Assembly: GCA_029219125.1 (NCBI GenBank)
Contig: JAQXSU010000127.1
Coordinates: forward strand, 1 to 24,327
Source: Bacillota bacterium
GTDB lineage: Bacteria > Bacillota > Clostridia > Peptostreptococcales > Anaerovoracaceae
Length of the DNA: 24,327 nt
Direction: 5' to 3'
The position numbers and the translations under genes were made by a program. Position 1 is the first letter of the stretch; each line of letters opens with the position of its first letter. This document shows, in pieces, positions 13,448 through 21,004 of the stretch. The notes under the pieces were generated by a model. It worked only from the letters and a program-made list of their open reading frames with translations, searched no databases and was not told the origin of the DNA.

Positions 13448-13462
13448 GAAAAGTGTAATTGT

Positions 13463-13558
13463 ATGATTGATATTTTCGCAGAAGCACTGCAGGCGGGCCG
13501 GCGTGCAGGCGTGCAGGCCGGCAGTGTGAAGCGGAGAAAGAGAGGAGAAATGGTATGA
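13463..13558 (+). CDS. Possible 31-residue leader peptide overlapping the binding-protein start
   Basis: An open frame starts MIDIFAEALQAG and ends in a basic stretch KRRKRGEMV. Its TGA overlaps the ATG of the binding-protein gene (ATGA at 13555-13558), the arrangement used in translational coupling. It lacks a good ribosome binding site, and its codons run through a GC-rich fold, so it may be chance. I see no run of one amino acid that would suggest a classical attenuation peptide. Confidence 0.25.
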   Translation: MIDIFAEALQAGRRAGVQAGSVKRRKRGEMV

Positions 13559-14739
13559 AGAAGTTATTATCCGTATTGTTGGTATTGATCATGGTCTTCA
13601 GCATGGCAGCCTGCGGCAGCAGCGGCGAAGATGCAGCGGAATCCGATGTGATCAAGGTTGGCTGGATCGGCGCACTGACCGGTGACCAGGCGCCGTGGGG
13701 AACCTGTGAAAGCCAGGCACTGCAGATGTACATCGACCAGCAGAATGAAGCCGGCGGTGTGCTGGGTAAGAAGCTGGAACTGGTAAAATATGATACCAAG
13801 GGCGACGCCAACGAGTCCGTAAACGCAGTCAAGAGACTGATTGCCAACGATAAGGTATGTGCGATTCTGGGACCGAACGCTTCCGCAGCAGCCATCGCCA
13901 TCAAGGGTGCGCTGAACGAAGGAAAAGTACCTGATATCGCAACGGTTGCAACCAACCCGGACATCACCGTGAATAACGATGGATCCGTCAACGCATTCAA
14001 CTTCCGTGTATGCTTCACCGACCCGTATCAGGGTGCAGTGGCAGGCGGCTACGCAGCAGATGAGCTGGGCGCCAAGACCGCAGCCGTTCTGTACGACGTG
14101 GCAAGTGACTATTCTCAGGGCTTCACCCAGTTCTTCGTGGAAACCTTCGAAGCCAAGGGCGGCAAGGTTGTGGCCCAGGAAGGCTTCAAGTCCGGGGACA
14201 CGGATTTCAGACCGCAGCTGACGAAGATCAAAGAAGCAGATCCGGACGTTATCCTGATGCCTTACTTCTATAAGGAAGTGGCACTGTCCGCTAACCAGGC
14301 CAGAGACCTGGGCATCGACGCCATCCTGATGGGCGGCGACGGCTGGCCTTCTGACACTCTGTTTGAAATGGCAGGAGACGCCATCAACGGAAGCTATGTG
14401 GTAAACCACTTCGACTATAATGACCCTGCAGCATCGGAAGTAACGGCTGCTTACACTGAAGAATACGGCAGTGCACCGGAAATCAACGCCTACATGGTAC
14501 ACGACGCATTTCAGGTTCTGATCGCCGCCATCGAAAAGGCAGGCAGTGCAGATTCCGAAGCCATCGCTGCAGCACTGACACAGGTAGAGGTTGCCGGCGT
14601 AACCGGAACCATCAAGTTGGGCGAAGATACTCACGATCCGGTTGGCAAGGAAGCCGCCATTCAGCAGATCGTGCCGAGCGACTCCGCAGCAGACGGATAT
14701 GAGTACAAGTTCATCATGAGATATACACCTGAAAACTAA
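13555..14739 (+). CDS. livK: Substrate-binding lipoprotein of a branched-chain amino acid/amide-type ABC importer (LivK-like)
   Basis: A 394-residue extracellular solute-binding lipoprotein. The signal peptide MKKLLSVLLVLIMVFSMAAC ends in a lipobox with C20 as the lipid anchor. The mature part has the Leu/Ile/Val-binding (Peripla_BP_6) pattern: IKVGWIGALTGDQAPWG near the start, VLGKKLELVKYDTKGD, LGPNASAAA, AAVLYDVASDYSQGF and DPDVILMPYF. AGGAG lies seven bases before the ATG. It is the first of five importer genes and is followed by a hairpin that would let it be made in excess. The sequence does not tell whether it binds branched-chain amino acids, another amino acid, or an amide/urea; relatives have diverged in specificity. 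Confidence 0.88.
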   Translation: MKKLLSVLLVLIMVFSMAACGSSGEDAAESDVIKVGWIGALTGDQAPWGTCESQALQMYIDQQNEAGGVLGKKLELVKYDTKGDANESVNAVKRLIANDKVCAILGPNASAAAIAIKGALNEGKVPDIATVATNPDITVNNDGSVNAFNFRVCFTDPYQGAVAGGYAADELGAKTAAVLYDVASDYSQGFTQFFVETFEAKGGKVVAQEGFKSGDTDFRPQLTKIKEADPDVILMPYFYKEVALSANQARDLGIDAILMGGDGWPSDTLFEMAGDAINGSYVVNHFDYNDPAASEVTAAYTEEYGSAPEINAYMVHDAFQVLIAAIEKAGSADSEAIAAALTQVEVAGVTGTIKLGEDTHDPVGKEAAIQQIVPSDSAADGYEYKFIMRYTPEN

Positions 14740-14762
14740 GAAAACGAAAAAACAGAGCTTGT

Positions 14763-14793
14763 GAAAAGGGGCAGCATGGTCTGCCCCTTTTTC
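14763..14793 (+). terminator. Attenuating hairpin between binding protein and permease genes
   Basis: GAAAAGGGGCAG (14763-14774), loop CATGGT, CTGCCCCTTTTTC (14781-14793): an 11-12 bp stem ending in a T-tract. The permease gene follows after 35 bp without a new promoter that I can see, so part of the transcription must read through. Confidence 0.75.
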
Positions 14794-14827
14794 AAAAAAA
14801 CCTCGCAGGAGGAAAGGAGGGAAACCC

Positions 14828-15709
14828 TTGAGTGTTTTTATTCAACAGTTTATTAACGGCTTGTCCATCGGCAGCATTTACGCACTGATGGCAGTAGGCT
14901 ATTCACTGGTTTACAGTATTCTGAACTTTTCAAACTTTGCCCACGGCGGCGTAATCATGCTGGGTGCATACTTCGGCCTGTACGCAGTGACGCTGATCGG
15001 CGGCATGCCGTTCCTGGGGGCGCTGATCATCGCTGCCCTGCTGGCAGGTCTGGTGGCAGTGGTTCTCGAAAAGATCGCCTACCGCCCGCTGCGAAAGAGA
15101 AATGCGCCGGGCTTATACTTCATCATCTCCGCCATGGGTGCTTCCATTTTCCTGGAAAATCTGGTTATCGTAACGATCGGACCGACCTTCCGCACGTATC
15201 CGCAGATGATCTCCAGAGAGCCGTTCACCTTCGGCAGCATTTCCATCAGCAGAATCGATGTGCTCATGTTCGTTATTGCAGCCATCAGCCTGGTGCTGCT
15301 GGTATTCATCATTGAAAAGACCAAGGTCGGACTGGCCATCCGTGCCTGTTCCTACAGTGCCAAAGGCAGCAATCTGATGGGCGTCAACGTAAACAGGATC
15401 ATCTTCGTGATCTTCCTGCTGGGCGGTATGCTTGCCGGTGTGGCCGGAATGCTTTTCGGCATGAAATATACCGTATATCCGCAGATCGGTGTCATCACCA
15501 ACAAGTCTTTCGTAGCAGCCGTCTTCGGCGGTCTGGGAAGCCTGCCGGGCGCCGTGATCGGTTCCATTCTGCTGGGACTCATCGAGACCTTCGGCGCAGG
15601 CTATATCGCCTCCAACTACAGAGACCTGATCGCTTTTTCACTGCTGATCGTCGTTCTTGTCATCAAGCCGTCGGGCATCATGGGCAAGATCACGGAAGAC
15701 AAGGCATAA
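14828..15709 (+). CDS. livH: ABC importer inner permease, LivH-like
   Basis: A 293-residue integral membrane protein of the BPD_transp_2 family with about eight membrane segments. Its start, FINGLSIGSIYALMAVGYSLVYSILNFSNFAHGG, is the hallmark of LivH, and the GGLGSLPGAVIGSILLGLIETF segment near the C-terminus is the conserved coupling region. The start codon is TTG 14828, chosen because GGAGG lies seven bases upstream and the protein then begins MSVFIQQFINGLS. With LivM it forms the membrane channel. The LivM gene follows after 12 bp. Confidence 0.9.
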   Translation: MSVFIQQFINGLSIGSIYALMAVGYSLVYSILNFSNFAHGGVIMLGAYFGLYAVTLIGGMPFLGALIIAALLAGLVAVVLEKIAYRPLRKRNAPGLYFIISAMGASIFLENLVIVTIGPTFRTYPQMISREPFTFGSISISRIDVLMFVIAAISLVLLVFIIEKTKVGLAIRACSYSAKGSNLMGVNVNRIIFVIFLLGGMLAGVAGMLFGMKYTVYPQIGVITNKSFVAAVFGGLGSLPGAVIGSILLGLIETFGAGYIASNYRDLIAFSLLIVVLVIKPSGIMGKITEDKA

Positions 15710-15721
15710 GGAGGTGGGTGT

Positions 15722-16642
15722 ATGTTCAGTTGGTTTTATATCGAAGGTATACTCATTCTGGTTGGCGTCAACCTGATGGTGGTACTGGGGCTTTCCCTGC
15801 TGACCGGTTTCACGGGCCTGTTTTCCTTCGGTCATGCCGGCTTCATGGCCATCGGCGCCTACGTGTCGGCAATCTGTACGTTACATTATCATATGCCGTT
15901 CCTGGTTGCCATGGTTCTCGGCGCCCTGGTCGCCATGATCATGTCCTTCATCATCGGGTACTTCACCCTGGGACTGAAGGGAGACTATTTCTGTATCGCC
16001 ACCCTGGGATTCGGTGAATCAGTCCGTCTGATCTTCGACAACCTGGACTTTTTCGGCGGCGCCAGAGGTCTGTCTTCCATTCCGATGGTCACCACCTTTG
16101 AAATGGTGCTGGTCATCTGCTTCCTGGCGGTGGTCGCCATGGTCCTGCTGATCCATTCCCGCCACGGCCGCAACATGATCGCCATCCGGGAAGAGGAGCT
16201 GGCTTCGCAGGCCATCGGCATCAATGTATTTCGTTACAAAATGATTTCTTTCGCCATTTCTGCTGCCTACGCAGCCATCGGCGGTGCCATGTATGCACAC
16301 TATCTGGGCTATCTGCAGCCGCTGATGTTCCAATTGACAAAATCCACCGAGCTGACCATCATGGTGATCTTCGGCGGTCTGGGAAGTATCGGCGGAAGCG
16401 TCATCGGTGCGTTTTTCCTGACCTTTATTCCTGAACTGTTCCGTGCCTTCGCCAGCTGGCGTCTCGTATTCTACGGCGCAGCGGTGATTCTGGTAATGAT
16501 TACGCGGCCGCAGGGTCTCATGGGCGGCATGGAGCTGACCGATGTGGCAAGATGGGCGAAGAGAAAACTGTCCGGCGGCAAGGGCAAGAAGGGTAAGAAG
16601 AATGAACCGCCGGTGCTGCAGGAAGAAGGTGAAACGGCATGA
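15722..16642 (+). CDS. livM: ABC importer inner permease, LivM-like
   Basis: A 306-residue membrane protein, the second channel subunit. LSLLTGFTGLFSFGHAGFMAIGAYVSAI near the N-terminus and GGLGSIGGSVIGAFFLTFIPELF near the C-terminus are the LivM landmarks. A lysine-rich cytoplasmic tail follows the last segment (KRKLSGGKGKKGKKNEP), longer and more basic than usual. AAGGAGGTG precedes ATG 15722. The stop overlaps the start of the LivG gene (ATGA at 16639-16642), so their translation is coupled. Confidence 0.9.
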   Translation: MFSWFYIEGILILVGVNLMVVLGLSLLTGFTGLFSFGHAGFMAIGAYVSAICTLHYHMPFLVAMVLGALVAMIMSFIIGYFTLGLKGDYFCIATLGFGESVRLIFDNLDFFGGARGLSSIPMVTTFEMVLVICFLAVVAMVLLIHSRHGRNMIAIREEELASQAIGINVFRYKMISFAISAAYAAIGGAMYAHYLGYLQPLMFQLTKSTELTIMVIFGGLGSIGGSVIGAFFLTFIPELFRAFASWRLVFYGAAVILVMITRPQGLMGGMELTDVARWAKRKLSGGKGKKGKKNEPPVLQEEGETA

Positions 16643-17505
16643 AAGATGTATTGAAACTGGATCATGTAACGAAGCGATTCGGCGGTCTGACCGCCGTGGG
16701 AGATGTGAGCTTCACCATAAAAGAAGGAGAAATATTCGGACTGATCGGACCGAACGGTGCCGGTAAGACCACCATCTTCAATCTGATTACCGCAGTGTAT
16801 TCCCTGACGGAAGGAACCATTACCTTCGGGGATCAGGTCATCGCAGAGGCGGACCCGTACGGCAGCGGAATCATCGAAGGGGCGAAACGGAGACTGTTCT
16901 GGCATCCCATGAAGCCGTTCCAGATCGCCGAAGCGGGTATTACCCGTACCTTCCAGAACATCCGTCTGTTTAAGAAGTTGTCGGTCTACGAGAACGTACT
17001 GACCGCCTGTCACAGAAGCGCGGACTACGGTCTGGGAGTCTCTTTCCTGCCGAGAAATATCCCGTTTACGAAGGTAGTTCTTCCGTGGGCGAAGAAGATC
17101 ACCAGCCAGGAAGAACAGCTGCGTGAAAAAGCAGAAGAACTTCTGAAAATGATGGGTCTGTGGGACTACCGGGAAATGGCAGCGGCCAATCTGCCGTACG
17201 GTCTGCAGAGAAAGCTGGAAATCGCCCGGGCGCTGGCGCTGGATCCGAAGCTGCTGCTGCTGGATGAACCGGCAGCCGGCATGAACCCGGAAGAAACGCT
17301 GGCCCTGCTGGATCTGATTAAGGAAATCCGGGATAAATTCCATCTGACCGTGCTGATCATCGAACATCATATGGATCTGATCATGAACCTGTGCGACCGG
17401 ATCTATGTGCTGAACTTCGGTAAGTTCCTGGCAGAGGGCGTACCGTCGGAGATTCAGAACAACAAGGATGTAGTAGAAGCGTATCTGGGAAAGGAGGAAG
17501 AATAG
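16639..17505 (+). CDS. livG: ABC importer ATPase, LivG-like
   Basis: A 288-residue ATPase that powers the importer. Walker A is GPNGAGKTT (37-45), the signature motif is the LivG variant LPYGLQRKLEIARALAL, and Walker B is LLLLDEPAAGMNPEE, followed by the switch histidine in LIIEHHMDLI. A long insert between Walker A and the signature (GIIEGAKRRLFWHP and PRNIPFTKVVLPWAKK) makes it somewhat larger than typical LivG (about 255 residues). The LivF gene starts one base after its stop codon. Confidence 0.92.
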   Translation: MKDVLKLDHVTKRFGGLTAVGDVSFTIKEGEIFGLIGPNGAGKTTIFNLITAVYSLTEGTITFGDQVIAEADPYGSGIIEGAKRRLFWHPMKPFQIAEAGITRTFQNIRLFKKLSVYENVLTACHRSADYGLGVSFLPRNIPFTKVVLPWAKKITSQEEQLREKAEELLKMMGLWDYREMAAANLPYGLQRKLEIARALALDPKLLLLDEPAAGMNPEETLALLDLIKEIRDKFHLTVLIIEHHMDLIMNLCDRIYVLNFGKFLAEGVPSEIQNNKDVVEAYLGKEEE

Positions 17506-17506
17506 A

Positions 17507-18208
17507 ATGCTGAAAGTCAGAGACCTGAACGTATATTACGGAGGCATTCATGCCATCCGCGGTGTGGACATCGATGTGCAGAAAGGCAACATTGTGACCA
17601 TCATCGGCAGCAACGGCGCAGGCAAATCCTCCCTCCTGAATTCCATCAGCGGCATCGTGAAATATCAGGGCTCCATCGAGTTTGAAGGAAAACCCCTGCC
17701 GACCCAGGCCCACAATGTGGTGAAAAGCGGCATCTGCCAGGTGCCGGAAGGCCGGATCATTTTCGCCAATCTGACGGTGCAGGAAAACCTGAAGATGGGC
17801 GCGTATCTGAGAAATGACAAAAAAGGAATTGAAGCGGACTTCGAAAGAGTGTATGAACTCTTTCCGCGGCTGAAGGAAAGAGAAAAGCAGATTGCAGGAA
17901 CACTTTCCGGCGGGGAGCAGCAGATGCTGGCCATGGGTCGGGGACTCATGTCCTCCCCGGAGCTGATCCTTCTGGACGAACCGTCCCTGGGACTGGCACC
18001 GCTTTTGATCAATACCATCTTTGAGATCATCAAAGAGATCAAAGCCATGGGGAAAACCATTCTGCTGGTGGAGCAGAATGCCTTTAAGGCGCTGTCTGTG
18101 GCAGATGAAGCCTACGTGCTGGAGCAGGGCGTCATCACCGCTTCCGGTAAGGCCAGCGACCTGATCAAAGACCCGAAAATTCAGGAAGCATATCTGGGGA
18201 AAAAATAA
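17507..18208 (+). CDS. livF: ABC importer ATPase, LivF-like
   Basis: A 233-residue ATPase, partner of LivG. Walker A is GSNGAGKSS, the signature LSGGEQQMLAMGRGLM, Walker B LILLDEPSLGLAPLL, and the switch region ILLVEQNAFKAL. The sequence LNVYYGGIHAIRGVDIDV at the start is characteristic of LivF. The ribosome binding site AAGGAGG lies within the end of the previous gene. It is the last gene of the operon, ended by the hairpin at 18220-18254. Confidence 0.92.
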   Translation: MLKVRDLNVYYGGIHAIRGVDIDVQKGNIVTIIGSNGAGKSSLLNSISGIVKYQGSIEFEGKPLPTQAHNVVKSGICQVPEGRIIFANLTVQENLKMGAYLRNDKKGIEADFERVYELFPRLKEREKQIAGTLSGGEQQMLAMGRGLMSSPELILLDEPSLGLAPLLINTIFEIIKEIKAMGKTILLVEQNAFKALSVADEAYVLEQGVITASGKASDLIKDPKIQEAYLGKK

Positions 18209-18219
18209 AAGAAAATGGG

Positions 18220-18254
18220 AAAAACCCGGGCATTCCAGGTGCTGCGGGTTTTTT
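18220..18254 (+). terminator. Terminator of the livKHMGF-type operon
   Basis: AAAAACCCG (18220-18228) pairs with CGGGTTTTT (18245-18253), with a second short pairing GCA/TGC in the loop, and a T-tract directly after. The -35 box of the next promoter starts 2 bases later. Confidence 0.85.
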
Positions 18255-18255
18255 C

Positions 18256-18284
18256 TTGCTTTTTTTCATCCCTGATGGTATAAT
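18256..18284 (+). promoter_or_regulatory. Promoter of the nucleoside importer operon
   Basis: TTGCTT (18256-18261), 17-bp spacer and a perfect TATAAT (18279-18284) preceded by TGG (extended -10). The leader to ATG 18328 is only about 35 bases, too short for a purine riboswitch. Confidence 0.8.
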
Positions 18285-18327
18285 GTATACGTTGGAATTT
18301 TTCTATTCTATGATAACGGAGGAAAAA

Positions 18328-19338
18328 ATGAAAAAGAGTATTTCACTTTTAGTTGTTCTGGCTCTGATTCTGTCCCTGTTCGCTCTGGTGGGCTGCGGCG
18401 GAGAAGAGGCAGACGACGATGCCCTGACTGTGACCGTTGTCGTTTCCGCAGGATTTGGCGATAAGTCCTTCAATGACTCCGCCAAGGACGGTGCGGACCG
18501 GCTGGCAGCAGACAAGGGGATTACTGTAAACTATATAGAGTGCAACAACGAGGGAATCAAGCAGAAGCTGATGGATGCCGCTGAAGTCTCCGACTTCGTA
18601 GTGGCAGTAGGCTGGGAATGCTATGAGATTGAGGAAGTTGCACCGGAATATCCGGACACGAAGTTCATCTTCGTAGATAATCCGGTGGAAACCATTGCGG
18701 ACATCCCGAACCTGCTGTGCATCACTTATGCGCAGAATGAAGGTTCCTTCCTGGCAGGCTACATCGCTGCAGCCATGTCCAGAACCGGCGTAGTCGGTGC
18801 TGTAGGCGGAGATGACGGAGACGTCATCGGCGACTTCCTGGTAGGCTATAAGCAGGGTGCCAAGTATGCAAATCCTGATATTAAGGTGGAAACCATCATT
18901 GCAGGCGACTATGAAGACCCGGCTCTGGGTAAGGAATGTGCACTGACCCTGGCAGACAAGGGCGCTGACGTGATCTTCAATGTGGCAGGAAACACCGGAA
19001 ACGGTATTTTCGAAGCGGCACAGGAGAAGAGCTTCTACGCTGTCGGTGTGGATGCGGACCAGAAGCTGACCAACCCGGAATATGACGACGTGATCATCTG
19101 CTCCATGAAGAAGGAAGTAGGTCAGTCCATCTATGATGCCATCGCAGAATTCGCTGACAACGGCACATGGGAAGGCGGTAAGGTTCTGGTGACCGATATG
19201 GCCAACGGATACATCTCCATCGCTTACGGTGATGAAGAATCCACCCAGCAGGTTCCTGACTCTCTGAAGAGTGAAGTGGAAGAGCTGGCGGGAAAGATCA
19301 TCAACGGTGAGATCGAAGTGGAAACCACGAGACAGTAG
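18328..19338 (+). CDS. bmpA: BMP/PnrA-family nucleoside-binding lipoprotein
   Basis: A 336-residue extracellular binding lipoprotein of the basic membrane protein family (PnrA/TmpC, Bacillus NupN), which captures purine or other nucleosides. The signal peptide ends in the lipobox LVGC with C23. Family segments: VVSAGFGDKSFNDSAKDGADRL, VVAVGWECYEIEEVAPEYPDTKFIFVD (split here only for naming), GSFLAGYIAAAMS, and the ligand-side FNVAGNTGNGIFEAA and GVDADQ. The start at 18328 follows GGAGGAAAAA and begins MKKSISLLV; an upstream in-frame ATG at 18256 would lie within the promoter. The ATPase and two permeases of a Nup-type importer follow, which supports the nucleoside assignment. Exact nucleoside preference cannot be read. 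Confidence 0.88.
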   Translation: MKKSISLLVVLALILSLFALVGCGGEEADDDALTVTVVVSAGFGDKSFNDSAKDGADRLAADKGITVNYIECNNEGIKQKLMDAAEVSDFVVAVGWECYEIEEVAPEYPDTKFIFVDNPVETIADIPNLLCITYAQNEGSFLAGYIAAAMSRTGVVGAVGGDDGDVIGDFLVGYKQGAKYANPDIKVETIIAGDYEDPALGKECALTLADKGADVIFNVAGNTGNGIFEAAQEKSFYAVGVDADQKLTNPEYDDVIICSMKKEVGQSIYDAIAEFADNGTWEGGKVLVTDMANGYISIAYGDEESTQQVPDSLKSEVEELAGKIINGEIEVETTRQ

Positions 19339-19379
19339 CAGCAAAATACAAGTCAGAATCATTAAATATCGCTGAAAAA

Positions 19380-19417
19380 GGCGTAGCGTTTCATGCGCTG
19401 CGCCTTCTTTTCGTTTT
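19380..19417 (+). terminator. Attenuating hairpin after the nucleoside-binding protein gene
   Basis: GGCGTAGCG (19380-19388) pairs with CGCTGCGCC (19396-19404) with one G-T pair, followed by TTCTTTTCGTTTT. A second GC hairpin, GTGCGG with CCGCAC (19421-19447), lies just before the ATPase start codon. No new promoter is visible, so read-through feeds the downstream genes. Confidence 0.7.
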
Positions 19418-19457
19418 AAGGTGCGGGACCGGTCCGGCCGGCCGCACAGAACAGGAA

Positions 19458-21002
19458 ATGGGGGAACAGAAGGTGCAGGATACCATAATTCAATTTGATC
19501 ATATTTCCATGCAGTTTCCGGGGGTACTGGCCAACGATGATGTTTCTCTGGACATCCGGAAAGGCGAGGTTTTCGCACTGGTGGGCGAAAACGGAGCCGG
19601 CAAGAGTACGCTGATGAACATCCTCTATGGGATCCACACCCCGACCAGCGGCGAAATATACATAAAGGGCCGGAAGCTGACCCGCCATGAACCGGGAGAA
19701 TCCATTGCGGCCGGCATCGGTATGGTGCATCAGCATTTCATGCTGGTACCGTCCTTTACGGTGGCGCAGAACATCGTGCTGAGTCGTGAGCCGCGGAAGA
19801 TGGGTTTTTTTTATGATCTGAAAAAAGCAGAAAAAGAAACGGAAAACCTGGTGGCCGAATACGGGCTGAAGGTGGATCCGAAAGCGACAGTCGGTGAGAT
19901 CAGCGTGGGCCTGCAGCAGCGGGTGGAGATCCTGAAGACCCTGTACCGCGGTGCGGAAATCCTGATTCTGGACGAACCGACGGCAGTGCTGACGCCCCAG
20001 GAGACGGAGGAACTCTTCACGGTCATCCGCCGCATTGTGAAAGAAAAGGACATGACGGTGATCATCATCACCCATAAGCTTTATGAAGTCATGGCAATTT
20101 CCGACCGGGTAGGCGTCATGCGGCAGGGAAAGCTCATCGGCGTGGAAGAAACGAAGAATGTCAACGAGCGGATCCTGGCGTCCATGATGGTGGGCCGGGA
20201 CGTGCTGCTGGATCAGCTGGAAAAGACCGGCACGCCGGGACAGGTCCTCATCGATGTGCAGGATGTCCATGCAGACGACAATAGGGGGCTGCCGGCAGTC
20301 AACGGCGTTTCTCTGCAGGTCCGGGCAGGAGAGATCCTGGGCATTGCAGCCATCGAAGGCAACGGCCAGAGCGAACTGCTGGAGGTGATTACCGGCATGC
20401 GTCCGCTCCGCAGCGGAGAGATTCACATCGCAGGACAGAATGCATCCGGCAAAACGCCGGGCGAGATCCGGGCCATGGGCCTTGCCCACATTCCGGAAGA
20501 CCGGATCGCCACCGGGGTATCCAGTCAGTCCACGGTGAAGGAAAATCTGATCATCGGAAAAGAGCGGCGGCCGGAGTTCGCGAAAAAAGGCATCCATCTG
20601 CGCCAGTCCTCCATCGCCCGTTACGCCTCTGACCTCTTCGCAAAATACGACCTGCGGGGGGCCGGTATCGAGACCGGGGCCGGTTCTCTGTCCGGGGGAA
20701 ATATGCAGAAGGTAGTGGTGGCAAGGGAGTTTTCCTTCGATACGCCGATTCTGGTCATCGCCCAGCCGACCCGGGGCGTGGATATCGGCGCCATGGAATT
20801 TATCCATAAGCAGATCGTGGCAAAGCGGAACGAAGGTTGTGCGATTTTGCTGGTAAGTGCGGATCTGGACGAGGTGCTGCGGCTCTCAGACAGAGTGATC
20901 ACCTTGTATGAAGGAAAAGTTACCTGCCAGTTTGAAGCAGGTTCAATCGATAAAATGGAAATCGGTTACTATATGACAGGAAACAGAAAGGAGGACGCAT
21001 AG
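19458..21002 (+). CDS. nupA: Nucleoside ABC importer ATPase with two ATPase domains (NupA/NupO-like)
   Basis: A 514-residue ATPase made of two tandem ABC domains. The first has Walker A GENGAGKST (43-51), the Q-loop MVHQHFMLVPSFTV, signature ISVGLQQRVEI and Walker B ILILDEPTAVLTPQE. The second has a degenerate Walker A (EGNGQSEL), the typical HIPEDRIATG, signature LSGGNMQKVVVAREF and a changed Walker B (LVIAQPTRGVDIG). One intact and one degenerate site is usual for this sugar/nucleoside importer class. The ATG at 19458 has only a weak AGGAA before it and a GC hairpin just upstream, so translation may be held down. The first permease starts 2 bp after the stop. Confidence 0.9.
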   Translation: MGEQKVQDTIIQFDHISMQFPGVLANDDVSLDIRKGEVFALVGENGAGKSTLMNILYGIHTPTSGEIYIKGRKLTRHEPGESIAAGIGMVHQHFMLVPSFTVAQNIVLSREPRKMGFFYDLKKAEKETENLVAEYGLKVDPKATVGEISVGLQQRVEILKTLYRGAEILILDEPTAVLTPQETEELFTVIRRIVKEKDMTVIIITHKLYEVMAISDRVGVMRQGKLIGVEETKNVNERILASMMVGRDVLLDQLEKTGTPGQVLIDVQDVHADDNRGLPAVNGVSLQVRAGEILGIAAIEGNGQSELLEVITGMRPLRSGEIHIAGQNASGKTPGEIRAMGLAHIPEDRIATGVSSQSTVKENLIIGKERRPEFAKKGIHLRQSSIARYASDLFAKYDLRGAGIETGAGSLSGGNMQKVVVAREFSFDTPILVIAQPTRGVDIGAMEFIHKQIVAKRNEGCAILLVSADLDEVLRLSDRVITLYEGKVTCQFEAGSIDKMEIGYYMTGNRKEDA

Positions 21003-21004
21003 AA

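Noticed and set aside
13410..13554. T-box or amino acid riboswitch in the amino acid importer leader
   Set aside because: No T-box consensus, no terminator/antiterminator pair and no known aptamer core was seen; only two GC-rich hairpins.
13188..14018. Long N-terminal extension of the histidine kinase frame
   Set aside because: It runs antisense through the binding-protein gene and its control region, is not membrane- or sensor-like, and a proper ribosome binding site and start occur at 13187.
18285..18327. Purine riboswitch before the nucleoside importer
   Set aside because: The leader is only about 35 bases and shows no purine aptamer pattern.
19416..20807. 463-residue open frame antisense to the double ATPase gene
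   Set aside because: Shadow of a strongly biased coding strand; rich in His, Arg and Gln with no motif and no ribosome binding site. The antisense frames at 18349-19578, 23094-24275, 13567-14634, 20969-21967 and 2177-3238 were rejected for the same reason.
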